Assembly (NCBI GenBank): GCA_934120315.1 | Contig: CAKOTX010000007.1 | Coordinates: 1-61,110 of the forward strand | Reading direction: 5' to 3' | DNA length: 61,110 bases | Source of the DNA: an uncultured Clostridia bacterium | Lineage (GTDB): Bacteria > Bacillota > Clostridia > TANB77 > CAG-508 | Shown here: one piece after another, positions 34,792-44,789 of the stretch | Layout of the letters: every line of letters starts with the position of its first letter | How positions within the stretch are numbered: position 1 is the first letter of the stretch | The notes under the pieces: generated by a model | Seen by the model: only the letters and a program-made list of their open reading frames with translations | Told to the model about the DNA's origin: nothing | Database searches by the model: none | Position numbers and translations under genes: made by a program

Positions 34792-35884
34792 AATAAAAAA
34801 ATTTATAGACTGTTTTGTACCAGTATATAATTGTAATTTTAAATGCAAATATTGTTATATTTCAACATGGGAAGGTTGGAAACAAGAGGAAAATTCGAAA
34901 GAGATAAAATATAGTCCAGAACTAATAAGAAAAGCACTATCACAAAAGAGATGGGGAGGCCCATTAATGTTAAATTTTTGTGGTGCTGGAGAAACATTAT
35001 TATGCAAAGAGTTACTTCCAATAATAAAAGAATTATTAGCAGAAGGTCATTATTGTATGATTGTAACAAATGGTACAATAACTCCTAAATTTAATGAAAT
35101 GGCAGAGTGGCCAGATGAACTAAAAGAACACTTATTTATAAAATTCTCTTATCATTTCTTAGAATTAAAAAGATTAAAATTAACTTCGAAATTCTTTGAT
35201 AATGTAAGAAAAATGAAAGAAAATGGTATTTCATTTACAGTAGAAGTAACACCAAGTGACGAATATATACCATATATTGAAGAAATAAAAGAAGAATGTA
35301 TGAGAGAAATAGGGGCACTACCACATATTACAGTTTGTAGAATAGAAAACGGAAATGTTCCATTAATGAGTAAATTACCAAAAGAAGAGTTCATTAAAAC
35401 CTGGGAAACTTTCGACTCTGAACTATTTAATTTTAAAATTGATATATTTGGAGAAGAAAGAAAAGAATTTTGTTATGCCGGAGCATGGTCATACACACTA
35501 CAACTAGTAGATGGAACATTAAGACAATGTTATAGAGGAAGAAAACTTCAAAACATTTTTGAAGATGTAAATGCACCAATAAAAGAGATCCCGATTGGAT
35601 GTAATTGTTTAGATGCACATTGTTGGAATGGACATGCTTTTTTAGCATTTGGAGATATACCAGAAATGAAAACACCAACATTTGAAAAAGAAAGAAATAG
35701 AAAAACAGAAAATGGAGACTGGGTAACAAAAAAAATGGCTGATTTCATGTCAACAAAATTGAGTGAATCTAATAATACTTTGGATGACAAACAACAAAAG
35801 AAATTTAATAAGAAAAGTAAACAATTTAGAGATTTTCAAGGAATTAAGCATAAAATAAAGAAAGTGGTAAAAGGAAATGAATAA
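34784..35884 (+). CDS. Radical SAM protein in a glycan locus
   Basis: 366 residues. The [4Fe-4S] motif CNFKCKYC (Cys17, Cys21, Cys24) near the N-terminus is followed by NFCGAGETLLCKE, the Gly-rich SAM site. A C-terminal part has further cysteines (GCNCLDAHCW around 268-277), possibly for extra clusters, and a basic tail. Unlike most glycosyltransferase genes around it, this one has many A-ending codons with somewhat higher G+C. A radical SAM enzyme here could modify a sugar or a carrier; the reaction is unknown. Coupled by 8-bp overlaps to both neighbours. Confidence 0.82.
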   Translation: MDKIKKFIDCFVPVYNCNFKCKYCYISTWEGWKQEENSKEIKYSPELIRKALSQKRWGGPLMLNFCGAGETLLCKELLPIIKELLAEGHYCMIVTNGTITPKFNEMAEWPDELKEHLFIKFSYHFLELKRLKLTSKFFDNVRKMKENGISFTVEVTPSDEYIPYIEEIKEECMREIGALPHITVCRIENGNVPLMSKLPKEEFIKTWETFDSELFNFKIDIFGEERKEFCYAGAWSYTLQLVDGTLRQCYRGRKLQNIFEDVNAPIKEIPIGCNCLDAHCWNGHAFLAFGDIPEMKTPTFEKERNRKTENGDWVTKKMADFMSTKLSESNNTLDDKQQKKFNKKSKQFRDFQGIKHKIKKVVKGNE

Positions 35885-36767
35885 AAAAGTCAAAGTAATT
35901 ATTACAATATTAATGATAAGCATTACATTTACACCTATTATATTTTATGGCTATCAAAAATATGAAATAAAAAAATATAAAACATTAAATTTAGAAAATG
36001 ATAAGAATAATGCTTATGTACATTTTAGTATAGATGACTGTATTAATATATTTTATGATTTGGATAAAAATCAAGATAAATATAAGTCAATTTTCGAAAA
36101 CAAATTATTGAAATATTTAAAACACTTAAATTCAGAATATGGTTGTAAGTTTTCTCTATATGTATTCGAAAATAATGATTCATTTGATATAAGTAATTGT
36201 ACGAGCAAATATAAGGAAGAGTTTGAACAAAATTCATCATGGCTTAAATTTGGATTTCATGCGCTAAATGGTAATTCTAATTATAATACTGACAATGTAC
36301 AAATTGTAGAAGATTATAATTTAGTAATTGAAAATCTAAAAAGAATTGTTGGCGAAAAAAGTATAACCAACATATTTAGATTAGAAAGATTTCTTTTAAA
36401 TGAAAAAAACGCAAAACTTTTAAAAGATAGTATTAAAGATTTTAGTTTGTTAGGTGCAGATACAGAAAATAGGTTGGATTATTATTTAAACGAAGAACAA
36501 AATATAGAATTATTCAAAAATGAATACTATTATGATGAAGATAATAAAATTGAAATTTATAATACAGATTTTAGATTAGAAAATATTAGTAATAAAAATA
36601 TAAATAAGATGTTATCTGAAATGAATGACAAAAACCTAATTATTTTTACACATGAATGGATATTTGATAGTTTCAAAAATTCAATAACAACAAAATATAA
36701 AATAGAAAAAATATGTAAGTATGCAATAGAACATGGATATAGTTTTGATTATCCATATAAGAATTAG
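35877..36767 (+). CDS. Membrane-anchored polysaccharide-deacetylase-like protein
   Basis: 296 residues with an N-terminal membrane anchor (about 6-25). The outer domain shows NodB-like landmarks: HFSIDDC (metal Asp pair position), WLKFGFHALN (metal His position) and a C-terminal IIFTHEW. Spacing and residues depart from active deacetylases, so it may have a changed reaction or be inactive. It starts inside the stop of the radical SAM gene (ATGAATAA). Confidence 0.6.
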   Translation: MNKKVKVIITILMISITFTPIIFYGYQKYEIKKYKTLNLENDKNNAYVHFSIDDCINIFYDLDKNQDKYKSIFENKLLKYLKHLNSEYGCKFSLYVFENNDSFDISNCTSKYKEEFEQNSSWLKFGFHALNGNSNYNTDNVQIVEDYNLVIENLKRIVGEKSITNIFRLERFLLNEKNAKLLKDSIKDFSLLGADTENRLDYYLNEEQNIELFKNEYYYDEDNKIEIYNTDFRLENISNKNINKMLSEMNDKNLIIFTHEWIFDSFKNSITTKYKIEKICKYAIEHGYSFDYPYKN

Positions 36768-36774
36768 GAGAAAA

Positions 36775-38319
36775 ATGGAAAAGAAAAAGAGATTAATTAT
36801 AAATTTAATATCAAACATAATATCATTTGCATTACAATTAGGAATTAGTTTTATATTAACACCAATAATAACAGAAAAAGTTGGAACGGCAGCATATGGC
36901 TTTATTGGTTTATCTAATAACTTTATTAGTTATGCAAATATATTTACAGTAATAATAAATTCTATGGCAAGTAGATTTATAACATATGAGATAACAAAAG
37001 GAAATATGGAAAAAGCTAATAAATACTATTCATCAGTATTTTTTATGAATATAATCATGTCTAGTATTATAGTTGTTTTTTCAACAATATTTATTATAAA
37101 TATTAATAATTTATTAGATATACCAATAGAATTAGAAAAGGATGTAAAAATAACGTTTATATTTGCTTTTATTAATTTAGTTTTATCTATAATGAGTACA
37201 ATATTTACAATTGCAACTTATGTAAAAGATAGACTAGATTTAGAGGCTGTAAGAAATATTATAGGAAATATAATTAAAGCTATATTTTTAATAATAGTAT
37301 TTAGTTTGTTAGAGCCAAAAATATATTATATAACTATAGGCGGTGTTATTTTTTCTTTGTTTATATTTTTGGCAAATATAAGACTAACTAAAAGACTAAT
37401 GCCACAACTAAAAATAAATATAAATAACTTTGATAAAGCGTCAATCTGGACTCTTGTGAAATCTGGAATTTGGAATTCTATAAACAATTTAAGCAAAGTT
37501 TTGCTTACAGGATTAGATTTGTTGATTGCTAATTTGTTTATTGGAGCCGATGCAATGGGATTGTTATCTATTGCTAAAACAATCCCAACTACAATAGAAA
37601 ATTTATTGAGTACAATAGCAAATATTTTTAGTCCAAGATTTATTATATTATATTCCAAAAGAAGAATAAGAGAACTTGTTCAAGAAGTTAATTTTTCAAC
37701 TAAAATAATTGCTTTTATAATGATAGTTCCAATAGCTGGATTTATAATATTTGGTAAAGAGTTCTTTGTATTATGGCTAGGAAATGAAACTATTGAAAAT
37801 ATAAATAAAATACAAATTTTGTCAATTTTATCATTGCTACCATATGTTGTTAGTGTTAGTAATTACAGTCTCTTCATATTAGATACCGTAACGAATAAAT
37901 TAAAAAGACCAGTTATAGCAACACTAATAATAAGTACGCTTAGTACAATAACAACAATTGCTTTGCTTAAATTTACAGATCTAGGAATTTATGCTGTAGC
38001 AGGGGTTAGCTCTATATATTGGATATTAAAAGTTATAGTATTTAATAATATAAATGCAGCTAAAAACTTAAGGATAAAATGGAATGCCTTTTTAGGCCAA
38101 TTTATAAAAAATACAGGATGCTTGATAATGATAATGATAATATTCGAAATAATAAAGAAACCGTTTGTTTTAAACACATGGAAAACATTTATATTAGGTG
38201 TAGGAGTTGCAGCAATTATAGGTTATTTGTTATCATTTATTATTTTGTTTTCAAAAGAAGAAAAACAAAATGTTATTAGAACAATAAAAAGCAAAATAAT
38301 GAAAGGAAGTGAAAAGTAA
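36775..38319 (+). CDS. Wzx-like polysaccharide flippase
   Basis: 514 residues from ATG 36775, which follows AGGAG; an upstream in-frame ATG at 36733 lies in the preceding gene. About 12-14 membrane helices with the MATE/PST layout, including LGISFILTPIITEKVGTAAY near the N-terminus and ADAMGLLSIAKTIPTTIENL. It would flip a lipid-linked repeat unit. It is the second flippase in the locus, pairing with the second initiating transferase and the fused polymerase. Confidence 0.85.
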   Translation: MEKKKRLIINLISNIISFALQLGISFILTPIITEKVGTAAYGFIGLSNNFISYANIFTVIINSMASRFITYEITKGNMEKANKYYSSVFFMNIIMSSIIVVFSTIFIININNLLDIPIELEKDVKITFIFAFINLVLSIMSTIFTIATYVKDRLDLEAVRNIIGNIIKAIFLIIVFSLLEPKIYYITIGGVIFSLFIFLANIRLTKRLMPQLKININNFDKASIWTLVKSGIWNSINNLSKVLLTGLDLLIANLFIGADAMGLLSIAKTIPTTIENLLSTIANIFSPRFIILYSKRRIRELVQEVNFSTKIIAFIMIVPIAGFIIFGKEFFVLWLGNETIENINKIQILSILSLLPYVVSVSNYSLFILDTVTNKLKRPVIATLIISTLSTITTIALLKFTDLGIYAVAGVSSIYWILKVIVFNNINAAKNLRIKWNAFLGQFIKNTGCLIMIMIIFEIIKKPFVLNTWKTFILGVGVAAIIGYLLSFIILFSKEEKQNVIRTIKSKIMKGSEK

Positions 38320-38334
38320 CTATTACTTTAAATT

Positions 38335-39354
38335 ATGAGAAATAATATATTAGATTTTTATAGAATAATTTTTACACTTATTATTTGTTTACACCATTTT
38401 CAAGGAACATTGGATACAAAAATTATTTCAACAGGCTATATAGGAGTGGAATTCTTCTTTATATTATCAGGATTTTTCTTATACAAAAGTTTCAAGAAAA
38501 ATAATAATGAAACTGCATTTCAATATACAGTTAAAAGAATAAAAAGATTGTATCCTGAATATATATTGGCATTTATATTGTGTTTTATTTTGCAAATGGC
38601 TCAAAGTGGTAAAGAAAAAAGCGTAGATTGCATATTTCAAGCAATTTCTGAAATAACACTAATGCAAAATATAGGAATATTTAGAGGCGGATTTAATTAT
38701 CCATTATGGTATCTTTCTGTTTTAATTTTTGCAGGATATATAGTATATGAATTATTAAAAAAAGATAAAGAAACGTTTATTAAAATAATTTCTCCAATAA
38801 CTATTGTGTTTACATTTTCGCTATTAAATTTTTTGGGAAAAGGATTAGAAAATTGGGATACAGTATATGGAATATACTTACCATTATTAAGAGGATTTTC
38901 AGATATTTGTATAGGGGTATTAATATCTGAGTTTGTTGATACTAAATATTTTAAAGATATAGAAGAAAAAAAGGTAATATTTAGAATTGTTGAAATTTTA
39001 ACATATGCATGTTTACTTTATATTATAATATTCCAAAATAAATTTGAAATGTATTCGATATTACTTATACCTATAGTTATTCTTGCAGCTAATAATAAAA
39101 ATTCATTGGCTTACAAATTTTTAAATTGGAAGATATTGGGTAATATTGGTGAATTAACTTATACGATGTATCTAAACCATGTAAGTTTTATAATTTTAAC
39201 AGCATTTTTATATAATAAGGTATTACATAAAAATATTAGTACGATTTTAATAATAGTAATTTATATAGGGTCTTTGATTTTGTACTCATTAATTTCAAGA
39301 AAAATTGTTTATAAATTAATTGAAAAGAGTACAAAGACAAACAAAAGCGTATAA
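38335..39354 (+). CDS. Acyltransferase 3 family membrane protein
   Basis: 339 residues, about ten helices. NILDFYRIIFTLIICLHHF contains the catalytic-type His after the first helix, followed by GYIGVEFFFILSGFFLYKSF, the AT3 signature. Likely O-acetylates or otherwise acylates the glycan. No ribosome site as strong as those of its neighbours was seen. Confidence 0.87.
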   Translation: MRNNILDFYRIIFTLIICLHHFQGTLDTKIISTGYIGVEFFFILSGFFLYKSFKKNNNETAFQYTVKRIKRLYPEYILAFILCFILQMAQSGKEKSVDCIFQAISEITLMQNIGIFRGGFNYPLWYLSVLIFAGYIVYELLKKDKETFIKIISPITIVFTFSLLNFLGKGLENWDTVYGIYLPLLRGFSDICIGVLISEFVDTKYFKDIEEKKVIFRIVEILTYACLLYIIIFQNKFEMYSILLIPIVILAANNKNSLAYKFLNWKILGNIGELTYTMYLNHVSFIILTAFLYNKVLHKNISTILIIVIYIGSLILYSLISRKIVYKLIEKSTKTNKSV

Positions 39355-39396
39355 AGAAAAATTTTGGTTAAAAATGTAATAAGAAAAGAGGAAAAA

Positions 39397-40482
39397 ATGG
39401 AAAAAAACAAAAGCCTTGAGCCCATATTCCAACAGAGTACCGTAGGAAAAAGAATAGTATATTTGGATATTTTGAATATAGTTGCAATTATTTCGGTTAT
39501 AGCTATGCATTGTAATGGAATTGTCCATGGGAATCCAAATATTCGTGCTTGGAATACAAGTTTAATAATAGAATGTATATGCTATTTTGCTGTGCCATTG
39601 TTTTTCATGATATCAGGAGCTAATCTTTTAAAATATAGAGAAAGATACAATACAAAGGAATTTTATAAAAAAAGATGTTTAAAAGTATTGATTCCATTTA
39701 TATTTTGGGCTACAATAATGTTTATATGGAAAATATTTATTAGAAAGAGTATGACAATAGAAACAGTAAATAGTCCAATAAAATTATTAAATGCTTTTTT
39801 TTGTAACAAAGAAGAAACAACATATTATTTTATGTTTGAAATATTAGGAATATATCTAATTATTCCATTACTTTCTTTGTTGACAAAAAAAGAATATAAG
39901 AAGACATTATGGTTGACTATTGGATTATTTTTTATATTTAACGCAATGTTGCCAAATATATGTTCATTAATTGGAATTACATTATATAGCCAGTTTAAAG
40001 TTCCTGTTACTGGATATGTAATTTATATTATTCTTGGATATCTTTTATCAGAAGAAAAAATTGATAAAAAATGGAAAGTTATTCTTTATATAGGAGCAAT
40101 ATTAGGAGTTATATATAGATATGCTACAACATTTGTTTTAAGTAAAAGTGCAGGACAAGTCATAAAAACAACTTGGGGATATTCGTCTTGGCATTGTATG
40201 CTATTATCTTCGGCAATTTTTGTACTTATTAAAGATCTAAAAATTAATGAAACGATAAGAAATAATGAAAAAGTTCAAAAAATAATTTCAAAAATAGCAG
40301 GATGTAGTTTTGGGGTATATTTGATACATATGATAGTAAAATATTATTATACTAATATATTTAATATTAATACTTCATCATGGCATTTTAGAACATTAGG
40401 GGTAATTGTTATATATTTTATAAGTTTATTGATTGTAATGTTACTTAAAAAGATACCAGTAGTAAGAAAAGTATTACCATAG
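39397..40482 (+). CDS. Acyltransferase 3 family membrane protein, second copy
   Basis: 361 residues from ATG 39397, which has AGAGG five bases upstream; a TTG at 39364 in frame is not supported. Signature YLDILNIVAIISVIAMHC then AVPLFFMISGANLLKY, and about ten helices. The similarity to WecH-like O-acetyltransferases is typical of AT3. It differs clearly from the AT3 gene just upstream, so two acyl decorations are possible. Confidence 0.87.
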   Translation: MEKNKSLEPIFQQSTVGKRIVYLDILNIVAIISVIAMHCNGIVHGNPNIRAWNTSLIIECICYFAVPLFFMISGANLLKYRERYNTKEFYKKRCLKVLIPFIFWATIMFIWKIFIRKSMTIETVNSPIKLLNAFFCNKEETTYYFMFEILGIYLIIPLLSLLTKKEYKKTLWLTIGLFFIFNAMLPNICSLIGITLYSQFKVPVTGYVIYIILGYLLSEEKIDKKWKVILYIGAILGVIYRYATTFVLSKSAGQVIKTTWGYSSWHCMLLSSAIFVLIKDLKINETIRNNEKVQKIISKIAGCSFGVYLIHMIVKYYYTNIFNINTSSWHFRTLGVIVIYFISLLIVMLLKKIPVVRKVLP

Positions 40483-40492
40483 GAGGAAAAAT

Positions 40493-41623
40493 ATGAAATA
40501 TGATTATTTAATAGTTGGTTCAGGACTATTTGGAGCAATATTTGCAAATGAGGCAAATAAAAGAGGAAAAAAATGTTTAGTAATAGACAAACGACCACAT
40601 GTAGGGGGAAATATCTATACAGAAAATGTATATGGAATAAATGTGCATAAATATGGTGCACATATATTCCATACAAGTAATAAAGAAGTATGGCAATACA
40701 TAAATCAATTTGCAGAATTTAATAGATATACAAACTCACCAGTAGCAAGATACAAAGATGAATTATATAATATGCCATTTAATATGAATACATTTAACAA
40801 ATTGTGGGGAGTAGTAACTCCAGAACAGGCAAAGGCTAAAATAGAAGAAGAGAAAAAAGAAGCGGGAATTACAGAACCACAAAACCTAGAAGAACAAGCA
40901 ATAAGTTTAGTTGGAAAAACAATTTATGAAAAATTGGTAAAAGGATATACAGAAAAACAATGGGGAAAGAGAGCAACAGAATTACCAAGTTTCATAATAA
41001 AAAGATTGCCAGTAAGATTTATATATGATAACAATTATTTTAATGACATATATCAAGGAATTCCAATTGGTGGATATACACAAATAATAGAAAAAATGTT
41101 GGATGGAATAGAAGTAAAATTAAATTGTGATTTCTTTGACAACAGAGAAGAATTAGAAAATATAGCAGAAAAAATAGTATTTACAGGTCCAATAGACAAA
41201 TATTACAATTATCAATTTGGAGAACTTGAATATAGAAGTTTAAGATTTGAAACAGAAGAATTAGAAGAAGAGAATTATCAAGGAAATGCAGTAGTAAACT
41301 ATACAGAATATGAAGTACCATATACAAGAATAATTGAACATAAACATTTTGAGTATGGACCAAGCCTTGGAAAAGTTGCAGAAGGAGAAGCTGCAAAGAA
41401 AACAATAATAACAAGAGAATATCCAGATAAATGGGTGCAAGGAAAAGAACCATATTACACAATGAATGATGAAAAAAACACTAAATTATATGCACAATAT
41501 AAAGAATTGGCATATAAGGATAATAAAGTTATATTTGGAGGAAGACTAGGACAATATAAATATTTTGATATGGACAAAGTAATAATAGAGGCTCTTAAAA
41601 TATCAAAAGAAGAGTTAAACTAA
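40493..41623 (+). CDS. glf: UDP-galactopyranose mutase
   Basis: 376 residues. FAD-binding VGSGLFGAIFANEA at the N-terminus, then RPHVGGNIYTEN, KYGAHIFHTSNKEVW and FTGPIDKYYNYQFGELEYRS, all characteristic of Glf. It makes UDP-galactofuranose, implying galactofuranose in the glycan. AGGAGG-like site upstream. Confidence 0.95.
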   Translation: MKYDYLIVGSGLFGAIFANEANKRGKKCLVIDKRPHVGGNIYTENVYGINVHKYGAHIFHTSNKEVWQYINQFAEFNRYTNSPVARYKDELYNMPFNMNTFNKLWGVVTPEQAKAKIEEEKKEAGITEPQNLEEQAISLVGKTIYEKLVKGYTEKQWGKRATELPSFIIKRLPVRFIYDNNYFNDIYQGIPIGGYTQIIEKMLDGIEVKLNCDFFDNREELENIAEKIVFTGPIDKYYNYQFGELEYRSLRFETEELEEENYQGNAVVNYTEYEVPYTRIIEHKHFEYGPSLGKVAEGEAAKKTIITREYPDKWVQGKEPYYTMNDEKNTKLYAQYKELAYKDNKVIFGGRLGQYKYFDMDKVIIEALKISKEELN

Positions 41624-41645
41624 TCCAAAAGAAAAGAGGTTAAAA

Positions 41646-42704
41646 ATGGGAAAACATAGTGAAGAAAATCCAAAAACAAAATCAAAAGCTTTAAAAATAT
41701 TTTTGAGAATATTATTAGCTATATTAATAATAATAGTTATATTAGCAGGTGTTGCAGCTGGCCTTGTTGCAAATAAGCTTGGAAAAATTAATATAGAGGA
41801 AATAGACAAAACAGCAATAGGTATAAGTGAAGAGACAAAAGAAGAATTGTCAGGATATAGAAACATAGCTTTATTAGGAATAGATAGTAGAGCTGATGAT
41901 TATGGATTAGGAAATAGAAGTGACTGCATTATAATAGCAAGTATGGATCAAAAAACAAAAAATATAAAGCTTTTGTCAGTATACAGAGATACTTATATGC
42001 AAGTAGAAGAACATGGAAAACAAGTATTAGATAAAGTTACACATGCATATTCTTATGGTGGAGCCCAAAATACATTAAAATCTTTGAATACAAATTTAGA
42101 TTTGAATATATCAGAATATCTAACAGTAAACTTTGATGCAGTTATAGCAGCAGTTGATGCAATGGATGGAGTAACAATTGACATAGATAGTTCAGAATTA
42201 AAATATATAAATGATTATATAGATGCGACTTCAAAAAGTTCTGGTATAAAATCATCAAGCATAACAAAAGCAGGAAAACAAAAATTAGATGGTGTACAAG
42301 CAGTAGCATATTCAAGAATCAGATATACAGCTGGTGGAGATTACAAGAGAACTGAAAGAATGAGAACTGTAATTGAAGCGATGTTATCTAAAGCAAAAAC
42401 ATTAAGTGTAGGACAATTAAACAAATTAGTTGATACAATTTTACCAAGAGTAAGTACCAATATATCTGCTACAGAAATATTAGGTTTAGTTCCAAGTATT
42501 GCGTCATTTAACATAACAGATAGTTTAGGATGGCCATATGAAACAAGAGGAATCACATTAGATAGATGGTATGGTGTTCCAGTAACACTTGAAAGTAATG
42601 TTGAACAATTACACAAAGAAGTGTTTGGACAAGCTGATTATACAGTAAATGATACAATTAAAAGTATAAGTGATCAAATAGTAAAAAAGACAAATTATAA
42701 ATAA
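41646..42704 (+). CDS. LytR-CpsA-Psr (LCP) family glycan ligase
   Basis: 352 residues with a basic N-terminus, one membrane helix (about 20-43) and an outer LCP domain: NIALLGIDSRADDYGLGNRS, LLSVYRDTYMQV, and later RIRYTAGGDYKRTERMR with the conserved Arg residues. It transfers lipid-linked glycans to peptidoglycan. Its position at the end of the synthesis genes fits attachment of the polymer to the wall. Confidence 0.93.
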   Translation: MGKHSEENPKTKSKALKIFLRILLAILIIIVILAGVAAGLVANKLGKINIEEIDKTAIGISEETKEELSGYRNIALLGIDSRADDYGLGNRSDCIIIASMDQKTKNIKLLSVYRDTYMQVEEHGKQVLDKVTHAYSYGGAQNTLKSLNTNLDLNISEYLTVNFDAVIAAVDAMDGVTIDIDSSELKYINDYIDATSKSSGIKSSSITKAGKQKLDGVQAVAYSRIRYTAGGDYKRTERMRTVIEAMLSKAKTLSVGQLNKLVDTILPRVSTNISATEILGLVPSIASFNITDSLGWPYETRGITLDRWYGVPVTLESNVEQLHKEVFGQADYTVNDTIKSISDQIVKKTNYK

Positions 42705-42718
42705 TTTTTCAAAAACTA

Positions 42719-42747
42719 TTGCACAAAAAAATACGAAATGTTATAAT
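42719..42747 (+). promoter_or_regulatory. Promoter of the LAYTG-protein/sortase unit
   Basis: TTGCAC (42719-42724), 17-bp spacer, TATAAT (42742-42747) with TG at 42739-42740. It gives the surface-protein and sortase genes, and perhaps the chain-length/kinase genes behind them, independent transcription. Confidence 0.75.
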
Positions 42748-42778
42748 CAAATTGTAATATAAAAAGGAGGGATTTGAT

Positions 42779-43306
42779 ATGAAAAAAACATTATTAATAT
42801 CAATATTAGTTGCTATAATCTTAATGGCATGTGCTACAGTAGTAAACGCAACAACATCATCAACATTGGCTGATGAATTATATACAAAGGGTGAAAAATA
42901 CGGAATGACTTCTGCAGATAAAGTAAAAATAGAAAGATATTTATCTGAAAATGAAGTAACAGATGAACAAGCAAACCAAATAATTGCCAAAGCTGATGAA
43001 GCAGTAGCAGTTATGGAAAAAGCAGGAGTTACAAGCTATAATAAATTAACTAATGCACAAGCTTCAGAATTAAAAACAATTGCAAAAGAAGCAGCTGATA
43101 TAATCGATGTTAAATTAGTATATAAATCTGGTTCAGTAGAAATATATGATAATCAGGGCAAACTAATTGAAACAGTTGCATCAAATAACGGCAAACTTGC
43201 ATACACAGGAAATGATAGTGTTAATGTTATTTTAACAGTATCTGTAATAGCAGTAATTGCCCTTGCTATCACTGTTGGAGGAAAAAAATTTGCATATGCA
43301 AAATAA
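42779..43306 (+). CDS. Secreted surface protein with LAYTG sortase-type tail
   Basis: 175 residues. Signal peptide (about 1-23, ending VVNA), a helical charged domain (about 30-115), then a short strand-like segment and LAYTG followed by a hydrophobic helix and a basic tail (GGKKFAYAK). LAXTG motifs are used by some class E/D sortases, and a sortase gene overlaps this one by 11 bp. It is probably anchored to the wall by that enzyme. Function of the outer domain unknown. AAGGAGG precedes the ATG. Confidence 0.8.
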   Translation: MKKTLLISILVAIILMACATVVNATTSSTLADELYTKGEKYGMTSADKVKIERYLSENEVTDEQANQIIAKADEAVAVMEKAGVTSYNKLTNAQASELKTIAKEAADIIDVKLVYKSGSVEIYDNQGKLIETVASNNGKLAYTGNDSVNVILTVSVIAVIALAITVGGKKFAYAK

Positions 43307-43922
43307 TAAATTAGTACAAGCAGTAAAAGCAACTATTAGTAGTATAATAGTTGCTTTATTGATTACAGGATTATTATTATTAGGAATAGAATTATTTTTT
43401 GGGCAAAAAATAAAAGAAAGTTTTATCTTAATAAATAAAGTTTCAATAACAAAAAAACAAGATAATGAACAAGCTCAAATGGTTATTAGCCAAGAAAATA
43501 AAACTTTAATAAATTATCCAGAATATGGAACTCAATATGCAACAATAAAAATAGATAAAATTAATGTAGAATTACCAGTATACTTTGGAGATACATTAGA
43601 GATTCTGAAAAAAGGAGTAGGACATTCAAGTGGAAGTTATTTTCCAGGAGAGGGAGGCTCAATAATATATATGGGTCACAATTCTAAGAAAGTATTTAGA
43701 AAATTTTCAGAGTTGAAATTGGGAGATGAAATAACAGTAAATACATCATATGGAGAGTACATATATAAAATTTATGATATGAAATTAATTAATGAAAATG
43801 AAATAGAAGAGCTACCAATACAAAAAGATAAAGAAATATTAATGGTATATACATGTTATCCGTTCAATAACATAGGATATGCAACACAAAGATATGTGGT
43901 ATATGCAGAACTAGAAAAGTGA
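43296..43922 (+). CDS. Class D-type sortase
   Basis: About 208 residues from ATG 43296, with one N-terminal membrane helix (about 10-33). Catalytic residues are His128 (YMGHNSK), Cys187 (VYTCYPF) and Arg199 (TQRYVVY). The compact domain with a C-terminal Arg strand fits class D. Its likely substrate is the LAYTG protein encoded immediately upstream; the LPKAG protein at 2639 is another candidate. The start codon lies within the end of the upstream gene. Confidence 0.9.
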   Translation: MQNNKLVQAVKATISSIIVALLITGLLLLGIELFFGQKIKESFILINKVSITKKQDNEQAQMVISQENKTLINYPEYGTQYATIKIDKINVELPVYFGDTLEILKKGVGHSSGSYFPGEGGSIIYMGHNSKKVFRKFSELKLGDEITVNTSYGEYIYKIYDMKLINENEIEELPIQKDKEILMVYTCYPFNNIGYATQRYVVYAELEK

Positions 43923-43937
43923 AAGGAAAAATAAACA

Positions 43938-44789
43938 ATGGAAGTAGCAAAAAAAATAATAAAATTTATACTTATATTTTTTCTTACAGTGAGTATCATA
44001 TTGATTGGAATTATAAAAATATTATCTACAACAATTTTGGATAAAGAATATGTAAAAGCAAAATTTGAGGATAATAATTTTTATGAAGATATTTATCAAT
44101 TAGTTGAAACAAATTTCCAACATTATATTGATCAATCAGGATTAAATGAAGACATACTTGATGATATATGTTCAAAAGAAAAAGTAAAACAAGATATAGA
44201 AATAATATTAGCTAATATATATGATGGCACAAACCAAGAAATCGATACAACAAGTATTTCAGAAAATTTAGATAAAAATATAGAAAAACTAGGAATAAGA
44301 AATAATGAAAATGCAGGAGCTATTAAACAATATATAATATATATATGTCAAGAATATACTAGTACAATAATGCATACAAGTTACGAAAATCAAATAAATA
44401 AATTATATATAAGTTTGCTAAATAAAATAGAAAAATTAAATAAAGTATGTATTATAGTATTAATAATTGATATTGTATTAATAATATTTATTAATAACAA
44501 AAAAATATTTAAAAATTTACATGAAATTGGAATAGCATTATTTTCTTCTGCAACATTCAATTTAATAATATGCCAAATAGTAACATCAAGAATAGATATT
44601 AAAGGAATCAAATTGCTTAATGACGCATTTTCAAATATTCTTGTAACAATAATTCAAGAAATAATAAATAAAATAATCTTTTTGGGAATTATGCTATTGA
44701 TTTTTGCAGTAATTTTTATAGTTATAAATGCAATGCTAGTTTCAATTAATGTGGCGAAAGATGAAAGGAAAATAAAATGGAAGAAATAG
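43938..44789 (+). CDS. Membrane protein of unknown function
   Basis: 283 residues, not recognised. One membrane helix near the N-terminus (about 7-30), an outer acidic domain (about 40-160) with little similarity to anything known to me, then three helices (about 167-187, 195-215, 233-262) and a basic C-terminus. It lies between the sortase and the Wzz-like gene and overlaps the latter by 13 bp. Context suggests a role in surface assembly or in sensing, but that is inference. Confidence 0.7.
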   Translation: MEVAKKIIKFILIFFLTVSIILIGIIKILSTTILDKEYVKAKFEDNNFYEDIYQLVETNFQHYIDQSGLNEDILDDICSKEKVKQDIEIILANIYDGTNQEIDTTSISENLDKNIEKLGIRNNENAGAIKQYIIYICQEYTSTIMHTSYENQINKLYISLLNKIEKLNKVCIIVLIIDIVLIIFINNKKIFKNLHEIGIALFSSATFNLIICQIVTSRIDIKGIKLLNDAFSNILVTIIQEIINKIIFLGIMLLIFAVIFIVINAMLVSINVAKDERKIKWKK

